In this document: positions 1-8,110 of the stretch, in pieces | How positions within the stretch are numbered: position 1 is the first letter of the stretch | Layout of the letters: every line of letters begins with the position of its first letter | Source of the DNA: Methanomicrobium sp. | Lineage (GTDB): Archaea; Halobacteriota; Methanomicrobia; Methanomicrobiales; Methanomicrobiaceae | Assembly (NCBI GenBank): GCA_017412625.1 | Contig: JAFPWZ010000085.1 | Span: forward strand, 1 to 47,481 | Direction: 5' to 3' | Length of the DNA stretch: 47,481 nucleotides | Made by a program: the position numbers and the translations under genes | Notes under the pieces: model-generated | What the model was told of the DNA's origin: nothing | The model's database searches: none | The model's input: the letters and a program-made list of their open reading frames with translations, nothing else

Positions 1-1
1 T

Positions 2-1501
2 GTCATCACCGTCCCGGCATACTTCAACGACGCTCAGAGGAACGCAACAAAGGATGCCGGTAAGATTGCCGGTCTCGAGGTCATGCGTATCATCAACGAG
101 CCTACCGCAAGTGCGCTCGCATACGGTATCGACAAGGAAGAAGACAAGACCGTACTGGTATTCGATCTCGGCGGCGGAACATTCGATGTCTCGATTCTGA
201 CACTCGGCGACGGCGTATTCGAAGTTCAGGCGACCGCGGGAGATAACCACCTCGGCGGCGACGACTTCGATAAGACAATCACCGACTACATCGTCGAAGA
301 GTTCAAGAAGAAGGAGGGCATTGACCTCTCGAAAGACAAGATGGCAATGCAGCGTATCCGCGACGCATCAGAGAACGCAAAGATGGAACTCTCGACCGTT
401 CAGAAGACAAACATCAACCTGCCTTACATTACAACCGATGCAACGGGACCCAAGTTCCTCGATATCGACCTTACACGCGCAAAGTTCGAGCAGCTTATCG
501 GTCCTTTAGTCGACAGGACAATCGGACCCGTAAAGCAGGCACTTGACGATGCGGGTCTTACGGCATCCGATATCGACCACGTCCTCCTTGTCGGCGGTTC
601 GACACGTGTCCCGCTCGTTCAGGAGAGAGTAAAGGCCCTCCTCGGAAAAGAGCCCGACAAGGGAATCAACCCCGATGAATGTGTCGCAGTCGGTGCTTCG
701 ATTCAGGGCGGTGTCCTGACCGGAGAAGCAAAGGACGTAGTCCTTCTGGATGTAACCCCGCTTACACTCTCAATCGAGACCATGGGCGGTATCGCAACAA
801 AACTCATCGAGAGAAACACCACAATCCCGACAAAGAAGAGTCAGATCTTCACGACCGCCGCCGACAACCAGACCAGCGTGGAGATTCACGTCGTTCAGGG
901 TGAGCGTGCGCTTGCCGCGGATAACTTCACTCTCGGCAAGTTCCAGCTTACGGGCATCCCGCCGGCACCGCGCGGAATCCCGCAGATCGAGGTCACATTC
1001 GATATCGATGCAAACGGCATCATCAATGTCTCGGCAAAAGACCTGGGCACGGGCAACAGCCAGGCAATCACAATCTCCGGCGACAAGAGACTCTCCGAGA
1101 AAGAGATCGAAGAGATGATCAGGAAGTCCAAGGACTTCGAAGAGGCGGATAAGAAGAAGCGCGAAGAGATTGAGATCAGAAACAACGCCGACAACTCGAT
1201 ATTTGCCGCTGAAAAACTCCTCAAGGAAGGCAAGGACAAGCTCGAAGCCGATGATGTCTCAAAGATTGAAGCCGGCGTCGAGAAGGTCAAGAAGACCATC
1301 GAGGGCACCGACATAGACGCAATCAAGAAGGACGTCGAGGAACTTCAGGAAGCCGTCTTTGCGGCATCCACAAAGATGTATCAGAAAGCAGCCGCCGAGG
1401 CCGAGGCAAACAAGGCAAAGGAAGGCGGAAACGCAGAAGAGAAGAAGTCCGACGATACCGTGGTCGATGCCGACTTCAAGGTCAAGGACGACAAGAACTG
1501 A
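2..1501 (+). CDS. dnaK: Chaperone protein DnaK (Hsp70), 5' end outside window
   Basis: Cytosolic ATP-driven chaperone that binds exposed hydrophobic stretches and works with DnaJ and GrpE. The frame is open from base 2, so the visible 499 residues start inside the ATPase domain ([10 protein letters not shown]); an ATG at 83 is internal. About 130 N-terminal residues are missing compared with a usual DnaK of about 620-630. Visible motifs are the phosphate-2 loop [12 protein letters not shown], the adenosine motif [10 protein letters not shown], the start of the substrate-binding domain ([14 protein letters not shown]) and a charged helical lid ending in an acidic DDTVVDADF tail typical of bacterial-type DnaK. 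Hsp70 in archaea is generally viewed as acquired from bacteria. dnaJ follows on the same strand after 190 bp; grpE would be expected upstream but lies outside. The assignment is secure. Confidence 0.97.
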   Translation, partial: VITVPAYFNDAQRNATKDAGKIAGLEVMRIINEPTASALAYGIDKEEDKTVLVFDLGGGTFDVSILTLGDGVFEVQATAGDNHLGGDDFDKTITDYIVEEFKKKEGIDLSKDKMAMQRIRDASENAKMELSTVQKTNINLPYITTDATGPKFLDIDLTRAKFEQLIGPLVDRTIGPVKQALDDAGLTASDIDHVLLVGGSTRVPLVQERVKALLGKEPDKGINPDECVAVGASIQGGVLTGEAKDVVLLDVTPLTLSIETMGGIATKLIERNTTIPTKKSQIFTTAADNQTSVEIHVVQGERALAADNFTLGKFQLTGIPPAPRGIPQIEVTFDIDANGIINVSAKDLGTGNSQAITISGDKRLSEKEIEEMIRKSKDFEEADKKKREEIEIRNNADNSIFAAEKLLKEGKDKLEADDVSKIEAGVEKVKKTIEGTDIDAIKKDVEELQEAVFAASTKMYQKAAAEAEANKAKEGGNAEEKKSDDTVVDADFKVKDDKN

Positions 1502-1530
1502 GTTCCTCGGCGATTGGGTAAATCACCGAA

Positions 1531-1590
1531 TCACGATCAATCAGGATCAATCAGGATCAATCAGGATCAATCAGATCAATAAAGATCAAT
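1531..1590. repeat. 10-bp tandem repeat between dnaK and dnaJ
   Basis: Three perfect copies of TCAGGATCAA fill 1541-1570, flanked by degenerate copies at 1531-1540 and 1571-1590. The unit is close to one helical turn. It lies between the dnaK stop and the dnaJ promoter. No function can be assigned. Confidence 0.85.
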
Positions 1591-1603
1591 CGAGATTAAT
1601 CGC

Positions 1604-1622
1604 GGATTGGTTATACCAATCC
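1604..1622 (+). promoter_or_regulatory. Inverted repeat in dnaK-dnaJ spacer
   Basis: GGATTGG (1604-1610) and CCAATCC (1616-1622) are perfect 7-bp arms around TTATA. It could be an RNA hairpin ending the dnaK transcript or an operator about 20 bp before the dnaJ TATA box. There is no T-run directly after it, so a bacterial-style terminator is unlikely. Confidence 0.4.
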
Positions 1623-1642
1623 CGATTAGAACTTTAATCCAT

Positions 1643-1650
1643 TTTATAAG
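1643..1650 (+). promoter_or_regulatory. Probable TATA box of dnaJ
   Basis: TTTATAAG lies about 45 bp before the dnaJ ATG, placing the transcript start near 1672 with a leader of about 20 nt. This suggests dnaJ can be transcribed independently of dnaK. Confidence 0.5.
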
Positions 1651-1691
1651 GGTTAGGGGCGAATAAAATACGATAATCTACAGGCGATAAT

Positions 1692-2846
1692 ATGGGTGCG
1701 AAAAACTATTACGATGTCCTTAATGTTCCGAAAAATGCTACGGAACAGGAGATTAAGAAGGCTTACCGCACCCTGACCAAAAAATACCACCCCGATATCT
1801 GCAAGGAAGAGGGCGCCGAAGAGAAGTTCAAGGAGATAAACGAGGCTTACAGCGTTCTTTCCGACAGTCAGAAACGTGCGCAGTACGATCGCATGGGTCA
1901 CGAGACCTTCACCAACGCTTCCAAAGGACAGTACAGCGGCGGCGGTTTCAACGGTGCGGGTTTCAATGCCGATTTCGGCGGATTCGGAGATATATTCGAT
2001 GCCTTCTTCGGCGGCGGCGGTCAGAGACGCGGTCCGAGAGGTCCTCAGGCGGGCGCGGATCTGCTCATGCGCCTTACCATCTCCCTTAAGGATGCGGCGC
2101 TGGGCACATCGCGCGATGTCGATGTGATGCATACCGAGCCCTGTCCCGACTGTGACGGTACGGGAAGCACGACCAAGAAGACACGCACCTGTCCGCGCTG
2201 CGGCGGCACGGGTCAGGAAAAACGCGAGAGCAAGACGCCGTTCGGCAGTTTTGTCAGCATGGTCACCTGTTCGCAGTGCGGCGGACGCGGAAAGATACCC
2301 GAAGATCGCTGTAAGACCTGCGGCGGTACGGGTCATTCGAGGGTCAAGAGGACCATAAGCGTTGCGATACCCGCCGGCGTCGATTCCGGCATGCGTCTGA
2401 GGATGGAGGGTTACGGCGAAGCGGGAGACCCCGGTGCGCCCAACGGCGACCTCTATATCGAGATTGAGGTCCTGCCCGACCAGAACTTCAGACGTATCGG
2501 CGACGATCTCGAGACAACGGTCGCCATATCCGCGGCAGGCGCTGCGGTCGGAACCGAGGTCGAGATCCAGACGATTGACGGCCGCGATGTCGAGCTCAAG
2601 ATACCCGCGGGTGTTCAGCACGGCACGGCTCTCAAGATTGCGGGCGAGGGTGTCAAGAGAAGAGGCAGACCCGGTGATATGTTGGTCAGGGTAAAGATTG
2701 AGATTCCGAAGAATCTTAACGAAGAGGAAAAACAGCTCTACAGCAGACTTCTTGAGATAGAATCCGGCAAAAAACCGGCGTCGGGCAAAAAGACGGGATT
2801 TTTCAAGGATATCTTCGGAGGCAAGAACGATAAAAAGAAGAAGTAA
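1692..2846 (+). CDS. dnaJ: Chaperone protein DnaJ (Hsp40)
   Basis: Co-chaperone that delivers substrates to DnaK and stimulates its ATPase. At 384 residues it is full-length class I DnaJ: J domain 1-70 with HPD at 33-35, Gly/Phe-rich region about 80-115, and four CxxCxGxG zinc-binding motifs starting at C151 (CPDCDGTG), C167 (CPRCGGTG), C193 (CSQCGGRG) and C207 (CKTCGGTG), followed by the C-terminal substrate-binding domains. The C-terminus is lysine-rich. It lies downstream of dnaK in the usual hsp70 order. The gene ends in a hairpin-plus-T-run that overlaps its stop codon. Confidence 0.97.
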   Translation: MGAKNYYDVLNVPKNATEQEIKKAYRTLTKKYHPDICKEEGAEEKFKEINEAYSVLSDSQKRAQYDRMGHETFTNASKGQYSGGGFNGAGFNADFGGFGDIFDAFFGGGGQRRGPRGPQAGADLLMRLTISLKDAALGTSRDVDVMHTEPCPDCDGTGSTTKKTRTCPRCGGTGQEKRESKTPFGSFVSMVTCSQCGGRGKIPEDRCKTCGGTGHSRVKRTISVAIPAGVDSGMRLRMEGYGEAGDPGAPNGDLYIEIEVLPDQNFRRIGDDLETTVAISAAGAAVGTEVEIQTIDGRDVELKIPAGVQHGTALKIAGEGVKRRGRPGDMLVRVKIEIPKNLNEEEKQLYSRLLEIESGKKPASGKKTGFFKDIFGGKNDKKKK

Positions 2847-2860
2847 TCTTCTTTTTTTTC
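2838..2860 (+). terminator. Terminator of dnaJ
   Basis: AAGAAG (2838-2843) and CTTCTT (2848-2853) pair around TAAT, and a run of T's follows immediately. The stem starts in the last codons of dnaJ. The T-run alone would suffice for archaeal termination. Confidence 0.6.
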
Positions 2861-2896
2861 TTTATCCCGAAATCATCGGTAACAAATTTATCATTA

Positions 2897-2951
2897 CGTG
2901 TTTACAATTCCGTATTTACGATTCGTGTTTGCAATTACGAAATTACAATAT
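2897..2951. repeat. Degenerate 13-14-bp repeat in dnaJ/permease spacer
   Basis: Four imperfect units resembling CGTGTTTACAATT begin at 2897, 2911, 2924 and 2938. The spacer separates two convergent genes and has no other feature apart from the dnaJ terminator. Confidence 0.55.
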
Positions 2952-2986
2952 TTATCCGATTATTCCTCAATTCCTTTTTTGAATTC

Positions 2987-4354
2987 TCATCCGATAAGCA
3001 GAGCCGCGTCTTCGACATACGGGAAGTATAATGCCGTAAGCAGAAGAGCAATGACAAATATGATAATCGCCGCGACCGCAAGCGGCAGTGTATAGTTCTT
3101 CAGCACCGTCGTTATGTCATCGCCCGTTGTTCTCTGCACAATCCAGAAGTAAGGATCGGTCATGTATGAGATGAAGCAGGTTCCTGCCGCTATCATAAGG
3201 ACCAGAGGAATCGGGTGAATTGTTGCCGCAAGTCCCGAGGCGGCAATTATCTCCGCGGATATGACCGCAGTCGTCACTCTGGATCCCTGTGCGGTTGCAA
3301 ATATCGCGGTGACTATGAAGGGAATCAGAATGTCGGGAAGCATCGGGATCATCGAATCCGTTATGCTGCCTGCCATACCCGAGCTCGTTATCACCTTGCC
3401 TATTGCTCCCGCCGCACAGACATCAAACAGGATAAGACCCGCAGTTTTGGCACCTTCCGAGAAACTTTTCATTCTGATATCGGTAGGGGCAAGCGCAAGG
3501 GCGGTTATCAGTCCCGCAAGCATTATGAACTGCATTATGACGATATGGGACAGTTGCAGAAACAGTCCGACGGGTATCGCCGCAAACATGGCGATAAAAG
3601 GTGCCCATGCCCGCAGTTTGAGATTGGCGGAAATCTTTTCGTTTGTCCGTGCAGGCTCCGCGGATTCACAGGGTTGTGCGTTTGCATCCGCCTTTACGTC
3701 TCCCGTTATGTCTCCGCCTTTATCCGTGCCTTTTTCTTCGCCGGTTTCTTTTGTCCTGCCGTAAAGGAAGCGGATGAGCAGCATTACGATTACAAGAATA
3801 CCCAACGAGACGGGGATTGTTATTGCGTCAAGATTAAAGATCGAAAACTCCGGCGCAACAGCGGTAATGACGGGCATAGTCACGGGTGTCGGAAATATCA
3901 GGACATAGGAGATGATACTGCCGATCGCCAGGAGATACAGCGGCCGGTTTGATTTCGGGTTTATGTCCCCTTCCTTTTTCATTGCGGGGGCAAGCATCAT
4001 GTAGGTGGTGATGCAGCACGTCGTCGGAACCGCGAGGATATAACCGAGAATGCCCGCGTTAACGCCGCGATCTTTTGTTCCGAAACTCAATCCAGAGATT
4101 ATTATGTCCATAAGGCCCTGGTCATAGAGCAATTTTACTATGACGATTCCGGAGAGTATTACAACGGCAAATCCGGTGAAGGTACTGCCCATTCCTTTTA
4201 TTGCCCACGTAATGACCTGCTCGAATCCGAATCCCGCAAGGAGACCCATGAGAACGGCTCCCGAAAAGAGGATCAGAAATATCGGTACTTTTCGTGAGAA
4301 AGCAAGAACGGTTATGAATACCAGAGTGATTATCAAAACGGCAATCAGGTCCAT
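2987..4354 (-). CDS. GntP-family permease (gluconate/organic-acid type)
   Basis: Predicted 455-residue inner-membrane transporter with about 12 hydrophobic segments. Features that suggest the GntP group of the ion-transporter superfamily are the N-terminal start into membrane segments, a conserved stretch around GSRVTTAVISAEIIAASG and the end portion with SYMTDPYFWIVQRTTG, where GntP proteins carry a conserved SxxNDxxFW-like element. A charged loop (about residues 200-245, rich in K, E, D and G) separates the two halves. The substrate cannot be read from sequence; gluconate, glycerate or another hydroxy-acid are the family choices. A TATA box lies about 27-36 bp before the ATG. It runs convergently to dnaJ and does not appear to share an operon with the transporters upstream of it. 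Confidence 0.7.
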   Translation of the reverse strand: MDLIAVLIITLVFITVLAFSRKVPIFLILFSGAVLMGLLAGFGFEQVITWAIKGMGSTFTGFAVVILSGIVIVKLLYDQGLMDIIISGLSFGTKDRGVNAGILGYILAVPTTCCITTYMMLAPAMKKEGDINPKSNRPLYLLAIGSIISYVLIFPTPVTMPVITAVAPEFSIFNLDAITIPVSLGILVIVMLLIRFLYGRTKETGEEKGTDKGGDITGDVKADANAQPCESAEPARTNEKISANLKLRAWAPFIAMFAAIPVGLFLQLSHIVIMQFIMLAGLITALALAPTDIRMKSFSEGAKTAGLILFDVCAAGAIGKVITSSGMAGSITDSMIPMLPDILIPFIVTAIFATAQGSRVTTAVISAEIIAASGLAATIHPIPLVLMIAAGTCFISYMTDPYFWIVQRTTGDDITTVLKNYTLPLAVAAIIIFVIALLLTALYFPYVEDAALLIG

Positions 4355-4379
4355 GAATTAGAATATGAACGAGATCAAA

Positions 4380-4390
4380 TTAATATATCG
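4380..4390 (-). promoter_or_regulatory. TATA box of the GntP-type permease
   Basis: On the minus strand CGATATATTAA lies 26-36 bp before the ATG at 4354. The spacing predicts a leaderless or very short-leader mRNA. Confidence 0.5.
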
Positions 4391-4473
4391 TTGCGGGTAT
4401 AGATATCGGCGTGCGAAAAGCCGTCTCCCCTTACCGGTGCCCGCCGACGATGTTTAATCAATCATCAATCTCT

Positions 4474-5529
4474 TCAGACCTTTACGCTTTTTTCCCTGTT
4501 TTCCCTGAATGCCGCGGCAAGATAGGGATATGCTATTCCCAGAAATACGAGCGCCACGCCGACCCACTGAAATGCCGTTACGGATTCGTGAATGATGATG
4601 ACGGCACAGATGATGGTTGCGGGCAGTTCCGAGGAACTGAGGATTGTTGCCGCACCCGTTGGAATCTTCGGTGTGCCGATTGCAAAGAAGAACATCGGGA
4701 TTGCGCATCCGAAGAGACCTATTACCAGTGCATACTCCGCAAGACCGATATCAATCTGAGAAGCATTTCCGGCAAGAGACATGCCGAAGATTGCAAGGAT
4801 GGATAAGAGCGCCATGCTCATCACGACAAAACTTCGATATACGGGATGTATGCTCACCGCGACATGACCGATCATGAAGACGTATACGGCAAAGAATATT
4901 GCCGAACCCAGACCGAAGCAGACACCGATTAATGCGAATTTCGTGCCGGCAATTAACACTCCCGATGCCAGAACGGTTCCGATGACGAGCATGAGCACGG
5001 ATACGGCGGTGTCCTTTGACGGCAGTGCCCTCTTTACTATGCACTGGATGATAACGCCCATCCAGATGAACTGGAAGAGCAGGAGAACCGCGAGCGAGAC
5101 GGAGATTGTATTCAGTGCGAAGATATTACGGGAACTGCACAGGGCAATAGAGAGACCGCATGCAAAGAGGAGCAGAACACTCTTCACCCGACTTTGAAGG
5201 CTCTTTTCTTCATCCTCGGCGGTATTGCCCTTCTTATCGTCATTCTCCTTTGGATTTGCCTTTAAAATGTCCTTTAAATTGACCTTTGCAGTATCCTTTG
5301 CGGAATCACGCGTATTGCCGCGCCCGTTTTTTCCTATAAGCATTCTGCCGATGGTAAATATCAGGACAAGTATGAAGAGAGAGAACCAGCCGCCGCCGTA
5401 CTGCGCAAAGATCATGGAGACGGATGAATATCCGTCCTCATAGGCAATCTTTACAATCGGCGAGAGCGGGCCGAAACTGCAGCCTCCGAGGAAGACCAGC
5501 AAAGGAAATAAAGCGCGGTTAATATTCAT
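4474..5529 (-). CDS. EamA/DMT-family transporter, copy 2
   Basis: 351-residue membrane protein with about ten predicted helices in two five-helix halves, as in the drug/metabolite transporter superfamily. The C-terminal half carries the EamA pattern (ATILSSSELPATIICAVII then ESVTAFQWVGVALVFLGI). A long charged cytoplasmic loop (about residues 68-112, rich in K, D, N and E) follows the second helix. It is paralogous to the protein encoded immediately upstream on the same strand (shared FLGGCS-GP start, the same long loop, SSSELPA-IICAV). The 9-bp gap to that gene shows an operon. Substrate unknown: DMT members export amino acids, nucleotides or drugs. Confidence 0.8.
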   Translation of the reverse strand: MNINRALFPLLVFLGGCSFGPLSPIVKIAYEDGYSSVSMIFAQYGGGWFSLFILVLIFTIGRMLIGKNGRGNTRDSAKDTAKVNLKDILKANPKENDDKKGNTAEDEEKSLQSRVKSVLLLFACGLSIALCSSRNIFALNTISVSLAVLLLFQFIWMGVIIQCIVKRALPSKDTAVSVLMLVIGTVLASGVLIAGTKFALIGVCFGLGSAIFFAVYVFMIGHVAVSIHPVYRSFVVMSMALLSILAIFGMSLAGNASQIDIGLAEYALVIGLFGCAIPMFFFAIGTPKIPTGAATILSSSELPATIICAVIIIHESVTAFQWVGVALVFLGIAYPYLAAAFRENREKSVKV

Positions 5530-5538
5530 CTGCCCGCC

Positions 5539-6573
5539 TCACGAAAACGGAATAACGGGTTTCTTCCGACCCTTGACGAACATATAGCGATACGAGGTGC
5601 CGTAAAGCAGGATCACTATGCCGATCCACTGATACCACATAACGGTCTCATTGATTATCAGAACCGCACATATTATCGACGCCGGAAGCTCCGAGGAACT
5701 GAGGGTTGTGGCAAAGCCCAGCGGCAGCCTCTGCATCCCTATCGAGAATAGGGAGACGGGCAGGGCACAGCCGATTATTCCGAGCATCAGGGCATACGGA
5801 ATCAGCGAGGGGCTCAGAAGCTCATTCAATCCGCCGCTTCCGATAAGCATTGGTCCGAATATGAAGCCCACGGCAACGCATGCAAAGAGAAGCGTGGTAA
5901 GGCTCTTGAAGAACGGATGCATCTCGGTCTTCGAATCGCCGAGAAGATACATGTTAATCGTGTAGAAGAACGCCGATCCCAGCCCGAATATGACGCCTAT
6001 CGGGTTCATGCTGCCGATGCCGCCGAGGATTCCCGACGCCAGAACGGTTCCCGAAATCAGGATAATTACCGATATGCAGGCGTTTCGCGACGGAAAACGG
6101 CGCTTTATGACTGCTTCGAGGATGACGCCCATCCATGTGAACTGGAAGAGCAGAAGAACGGCAAGCGACGCCGAGATCATATTCAGGGAGACAATGTAGC
6201 ATGTGCTGACAAGGGCAAGCGAGAGACCGCATGCGAACATGCGCAGCATACCGTCACCGCGTGGCTTCTCCGACGGCATTTCGGGCGCGGAGGCTTCGGA
6301 AGCCTGCCCGCCCGGTGCGGATGTTTTGTCCGCAGGCGTATAAGGCTTATAAATATTCCAGATATCTGTCCTGCCGTGCCTGAAGTAAGCATATGCAATC
6401 AGTGCCGCGGCAATGATCAGAAGCAGAAAAAGACCCGTGAAATACTCCGCAAAGAGAAATGTCAGGGGCGTGAAACCATCCGCGTATCCCAGTTTGATTA
6501 CCGAAGATGACGGCCCGTAGCTACAGCCGCCGAGAAAAACGAGGATTGGAAATATAGCACGGTTGGGTTTCAT
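5539..6573 (-). CDS. EamA/DMT-family transporter, copy 1
   Basis: 344-residue ten-helix membrane protein of the drug/metabolite transporter superfamily, first gene of a two-gene operon with its own paralogue. It shares FPILVFLGGCSYGPSSSVIK at the N-terminus, a Pro/Ala/Glu-rich hydrophilic loop at about residues 75-110, and the C-terminal EamA signature with SSSELPASIICAV. The loops differ greatly while the membrane parts are conserved, consistent with an old tandem duplication. The 130-bp spacer to the divergent methyltransferase holds TATA-like elements near 6590-6620. The two proteins might form a heterodimer, but that is not visible in sequence. Confidence 0.8.
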   Translation of the reverse strand: MKPNRAIFPILVFLGGCSYGPSSSVIKLGYADGFTPLTFLFAEYFTGLFLLLIIAAALIAYAYFRHGRTDIWNIYKPYTPADKTSAPGGQASEASAPEMPSEKPRGDGMLRMFACGLSLALVSTCYIVSLNMISASLAVLLLFQFTWMGVILEAVIKRRFPSRNACISVIILISGTVLASGILGGIGSMNPIGVIFGLGSAFFYTINMYLLGDSKTEMHPFFKSLTTLLFACVAVGFIFGPMLIGSGGLNELLSPSLIPYALMLGIIGCALPVSLFSIGMQRLPLGFATTLSSSELPASIICAVLIINETVMWYQWIGIVILLYGTSYRYMFVKGRKKPVIPFS

Positions 6574-6705
6574 ATCGGTAATTGCTCACTATAGGTATAG
6601 GTCGCGGGCGATAAAAAATACAATCATTCATGGTCGGCGGCGCTTCAGAAGGCATACGCATGCTATCACTTTTAGCACTCGAAGAACCAACTAATTAAGG
6701 CAGAC

Positions 6706-7659
6706 ATGAAACTGATTCTGGAACTCTCGGGAGAACATCCGACCCTCCCCTTCGCCGAAGCGGAGTGTATCGGCAGAATTATCGAGAAAGGTATGCAGGT
6801 CGCCGTCGTCGAATGCGATGATGAGAACGCGGCGGGGCGCCTTGCAATGACGCACTGCGTGATCTCGTATCTGGGGCAGTGCCCGGCGGATGCGGGCAGA
6901 TTCAAAGAGATGCTCGATTCGCTTGCAATCACCTCCGACCTTCCGTTCGCATGCCGGGTCAAAAAAATACAGGATACGACCATACCCGAATCCCAGCTCG
7001 ATCTTGAGAGGTGCATGGGGGCGCATATCCGGGGGAAGGTCTCGCTTAAGAATCCGCAGCGTGAGTACCGCGCGATCTTCTCGGGAACGACCTGCTATTT
7101 CGGAGAAGTCCTCTATAAAATCGACCGCGGAAGCTACGAATACAGAAATCCGATGCGCAGAGCGTTTTTCCACCCGGGCGTCATGATGCCCGTCCTCGCA
7201 CGCACTCTCGTGAACATTGCGCAGGGCAGGGAAAACGACCTCTTATTGGACCCGTTTTGCGGAACGGGCGGCATACTGCTCGAAGGGCTTATGCTCAACA
7301 TGCGCACGGTGGGCACTGATATGGACATTGCGATGCTGAAAGGGTGCCTTTCCAACCTCCCGCAGACCGAGGTATTAAAGGTTGATTCAACCAAACTTCC
7401 TATAACAGACTGTTCTGTAGACACTATAGCCACGGATCTTCCGTACGGTCAGTCGGTCTGTATAAAAGCGGAATCAATGAACGCGCTTTATAATGATTCA
7501 TTGAGTGAGATGCGACGGGTGCTCAAAAAAGGCAGGCGTGCCGTTGTTGTTACCCATATCGATATACGCGAGATTGCAAAAAGGCACTTTACGATAGTTC
7601 AGTATCATGAACAGAGAGTGCACAAGAGTCTGACACGCAGGATAATGGTCCTGGAATAA
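6706..7659 (+). CDS. tRNA (guanine(10)-N2)-dimethyltransferase (Trm-G10 family)
   Basis: SAM-dependent methyltransferase that modifies the exocyclic amine of G10 in tRNA. The 317 residues fit the archaeal Trm-G10/Trm11 family: an N-terminal THUMP-containing RNA-binding region (about 1-140), then a Rossmann methyltransferase domain with SAM motif DPFCGTGG at 182-189, the acidic loop TDMD near 204-207, and catalytic motif IV TDLPYG at 243-248, a variant of the D/N-PPY box typical of this family. The RRAFFHPGVMMP stretch just before motif I is also characteristic. AAGG five bases before the ATG supports the start. It is divergent from the DMT operon. Confidence 0.85.
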   Translation: MKLILELSGEHPTLPFAEAECIGRIIEKGMQVAVVECDDENAAGRLAMTHCVISYLGQCPADAGRFKEMLDSLAITSDLPFACRVKKIQDTTIPESQLDLERCMGAHIRGKVSLKNPQREYRAIFSGTTCYFGEVLYKIDRGSYEYRNPMRRAFFHPGVMMPVLARTLVNIAQGRENDLLLDPFCGTGGILLEGLMLNMRTVGTDMDIAMLKGCLSNLPQTEVLKVDSTKLPITDCSVDTIATDLPYGQSVCIKAESMNALYNDSLSEMRRVLKKGRRAVVVTHIDIREIAKRHFTIVQYHEQRVHKSLTRRIMVLE

Positions 7660-7776
7660 CCGGCGAAATCCTGCGAAACATGCAATCCGTAATGTCTGCA
7701 ATATCTGCACTGCATGCAACCCATGCAGTCTGCGATACCCGTAACCTGTAATAACCGCAATACTGTCGGAAAATAC

Positions 7777-7862
7777 GATGATTGGCGATTGAAGGCGATT
7801 TAAGGCGTTGTCTGAGATTTTCAGTGATTGTCGGCGGTTGTCGGCGATTGTCGCGATTGTCC
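7777..7862. repeat. GATTG-type degenerate tandem repeat
   Basis: Units resembling GATTGTCGG / GCGATTGAAG recur roughly every 8-10 bp; the clearest block is 7825-7862 (GATTGTCGG, GGTTGTCGG, GATTGTC, GATTGTC). Not coding in any frame. Confidence 0.65.
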
Positions 7863-7997
7863 GAGATAAACGACCATAATCGACCGTGATCTTCGTATCA
7901 TCGTTCCGAAAGTCCCCGTTGCCGCAGTCTCACTTTTTAAAACCGAAATCAATTCAACCCTAATCATTCGGATTATAATCGTCAAAACAGAGGATCT

Positions 7998-8012
7998 GCC
8001 TGAAAATCAGGC
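7998..8012 (+). promoter_or_regulatory. Leader hairpin before the 568-residue gene
   Basis: GCCTGA (7998-8003) and TCAGGC (8007-8012) form a perfect 6-bp stem with an AAA loop, about 100 nt before the ATG at 8111. No T-run follows, so a terminator is unlikely. Confidence 0.35.
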
Positions 8013-8110
8013 TCCTCCCGGAAATCCGCTCAAAGCAAACGGCGACAAACAGCCGTACAAAGATCCGCAAAGAGCGACAGCGGCGTAAAAAACGCAAAAA
8101 GGACAATTAC

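Larger units (their letters stand above)
7660..8110. other. 451-bp spacer before the 568-residue unknown gene
   Basis: No credible ORF was found. It contains TGCA/TGCAAT-rich sequence at 7680-7730, a GATTG-type repeat (7777-7862), a TATA-like CTTTTTAAAA near 7930 and a small perfect hairpin at 7998-8012. If the TATA-like element is used, the downstream gene has a leader of about 150 nt, long for an archaeon. Confidence 0.6.

Noticed and set aside
1653-2621. 322-codon open frame on the minus strand opposite dnaJ
   Set aside because: Antisense of the zinc-finger and substrate domains of DnaJ; composition is that of a shadow frame.
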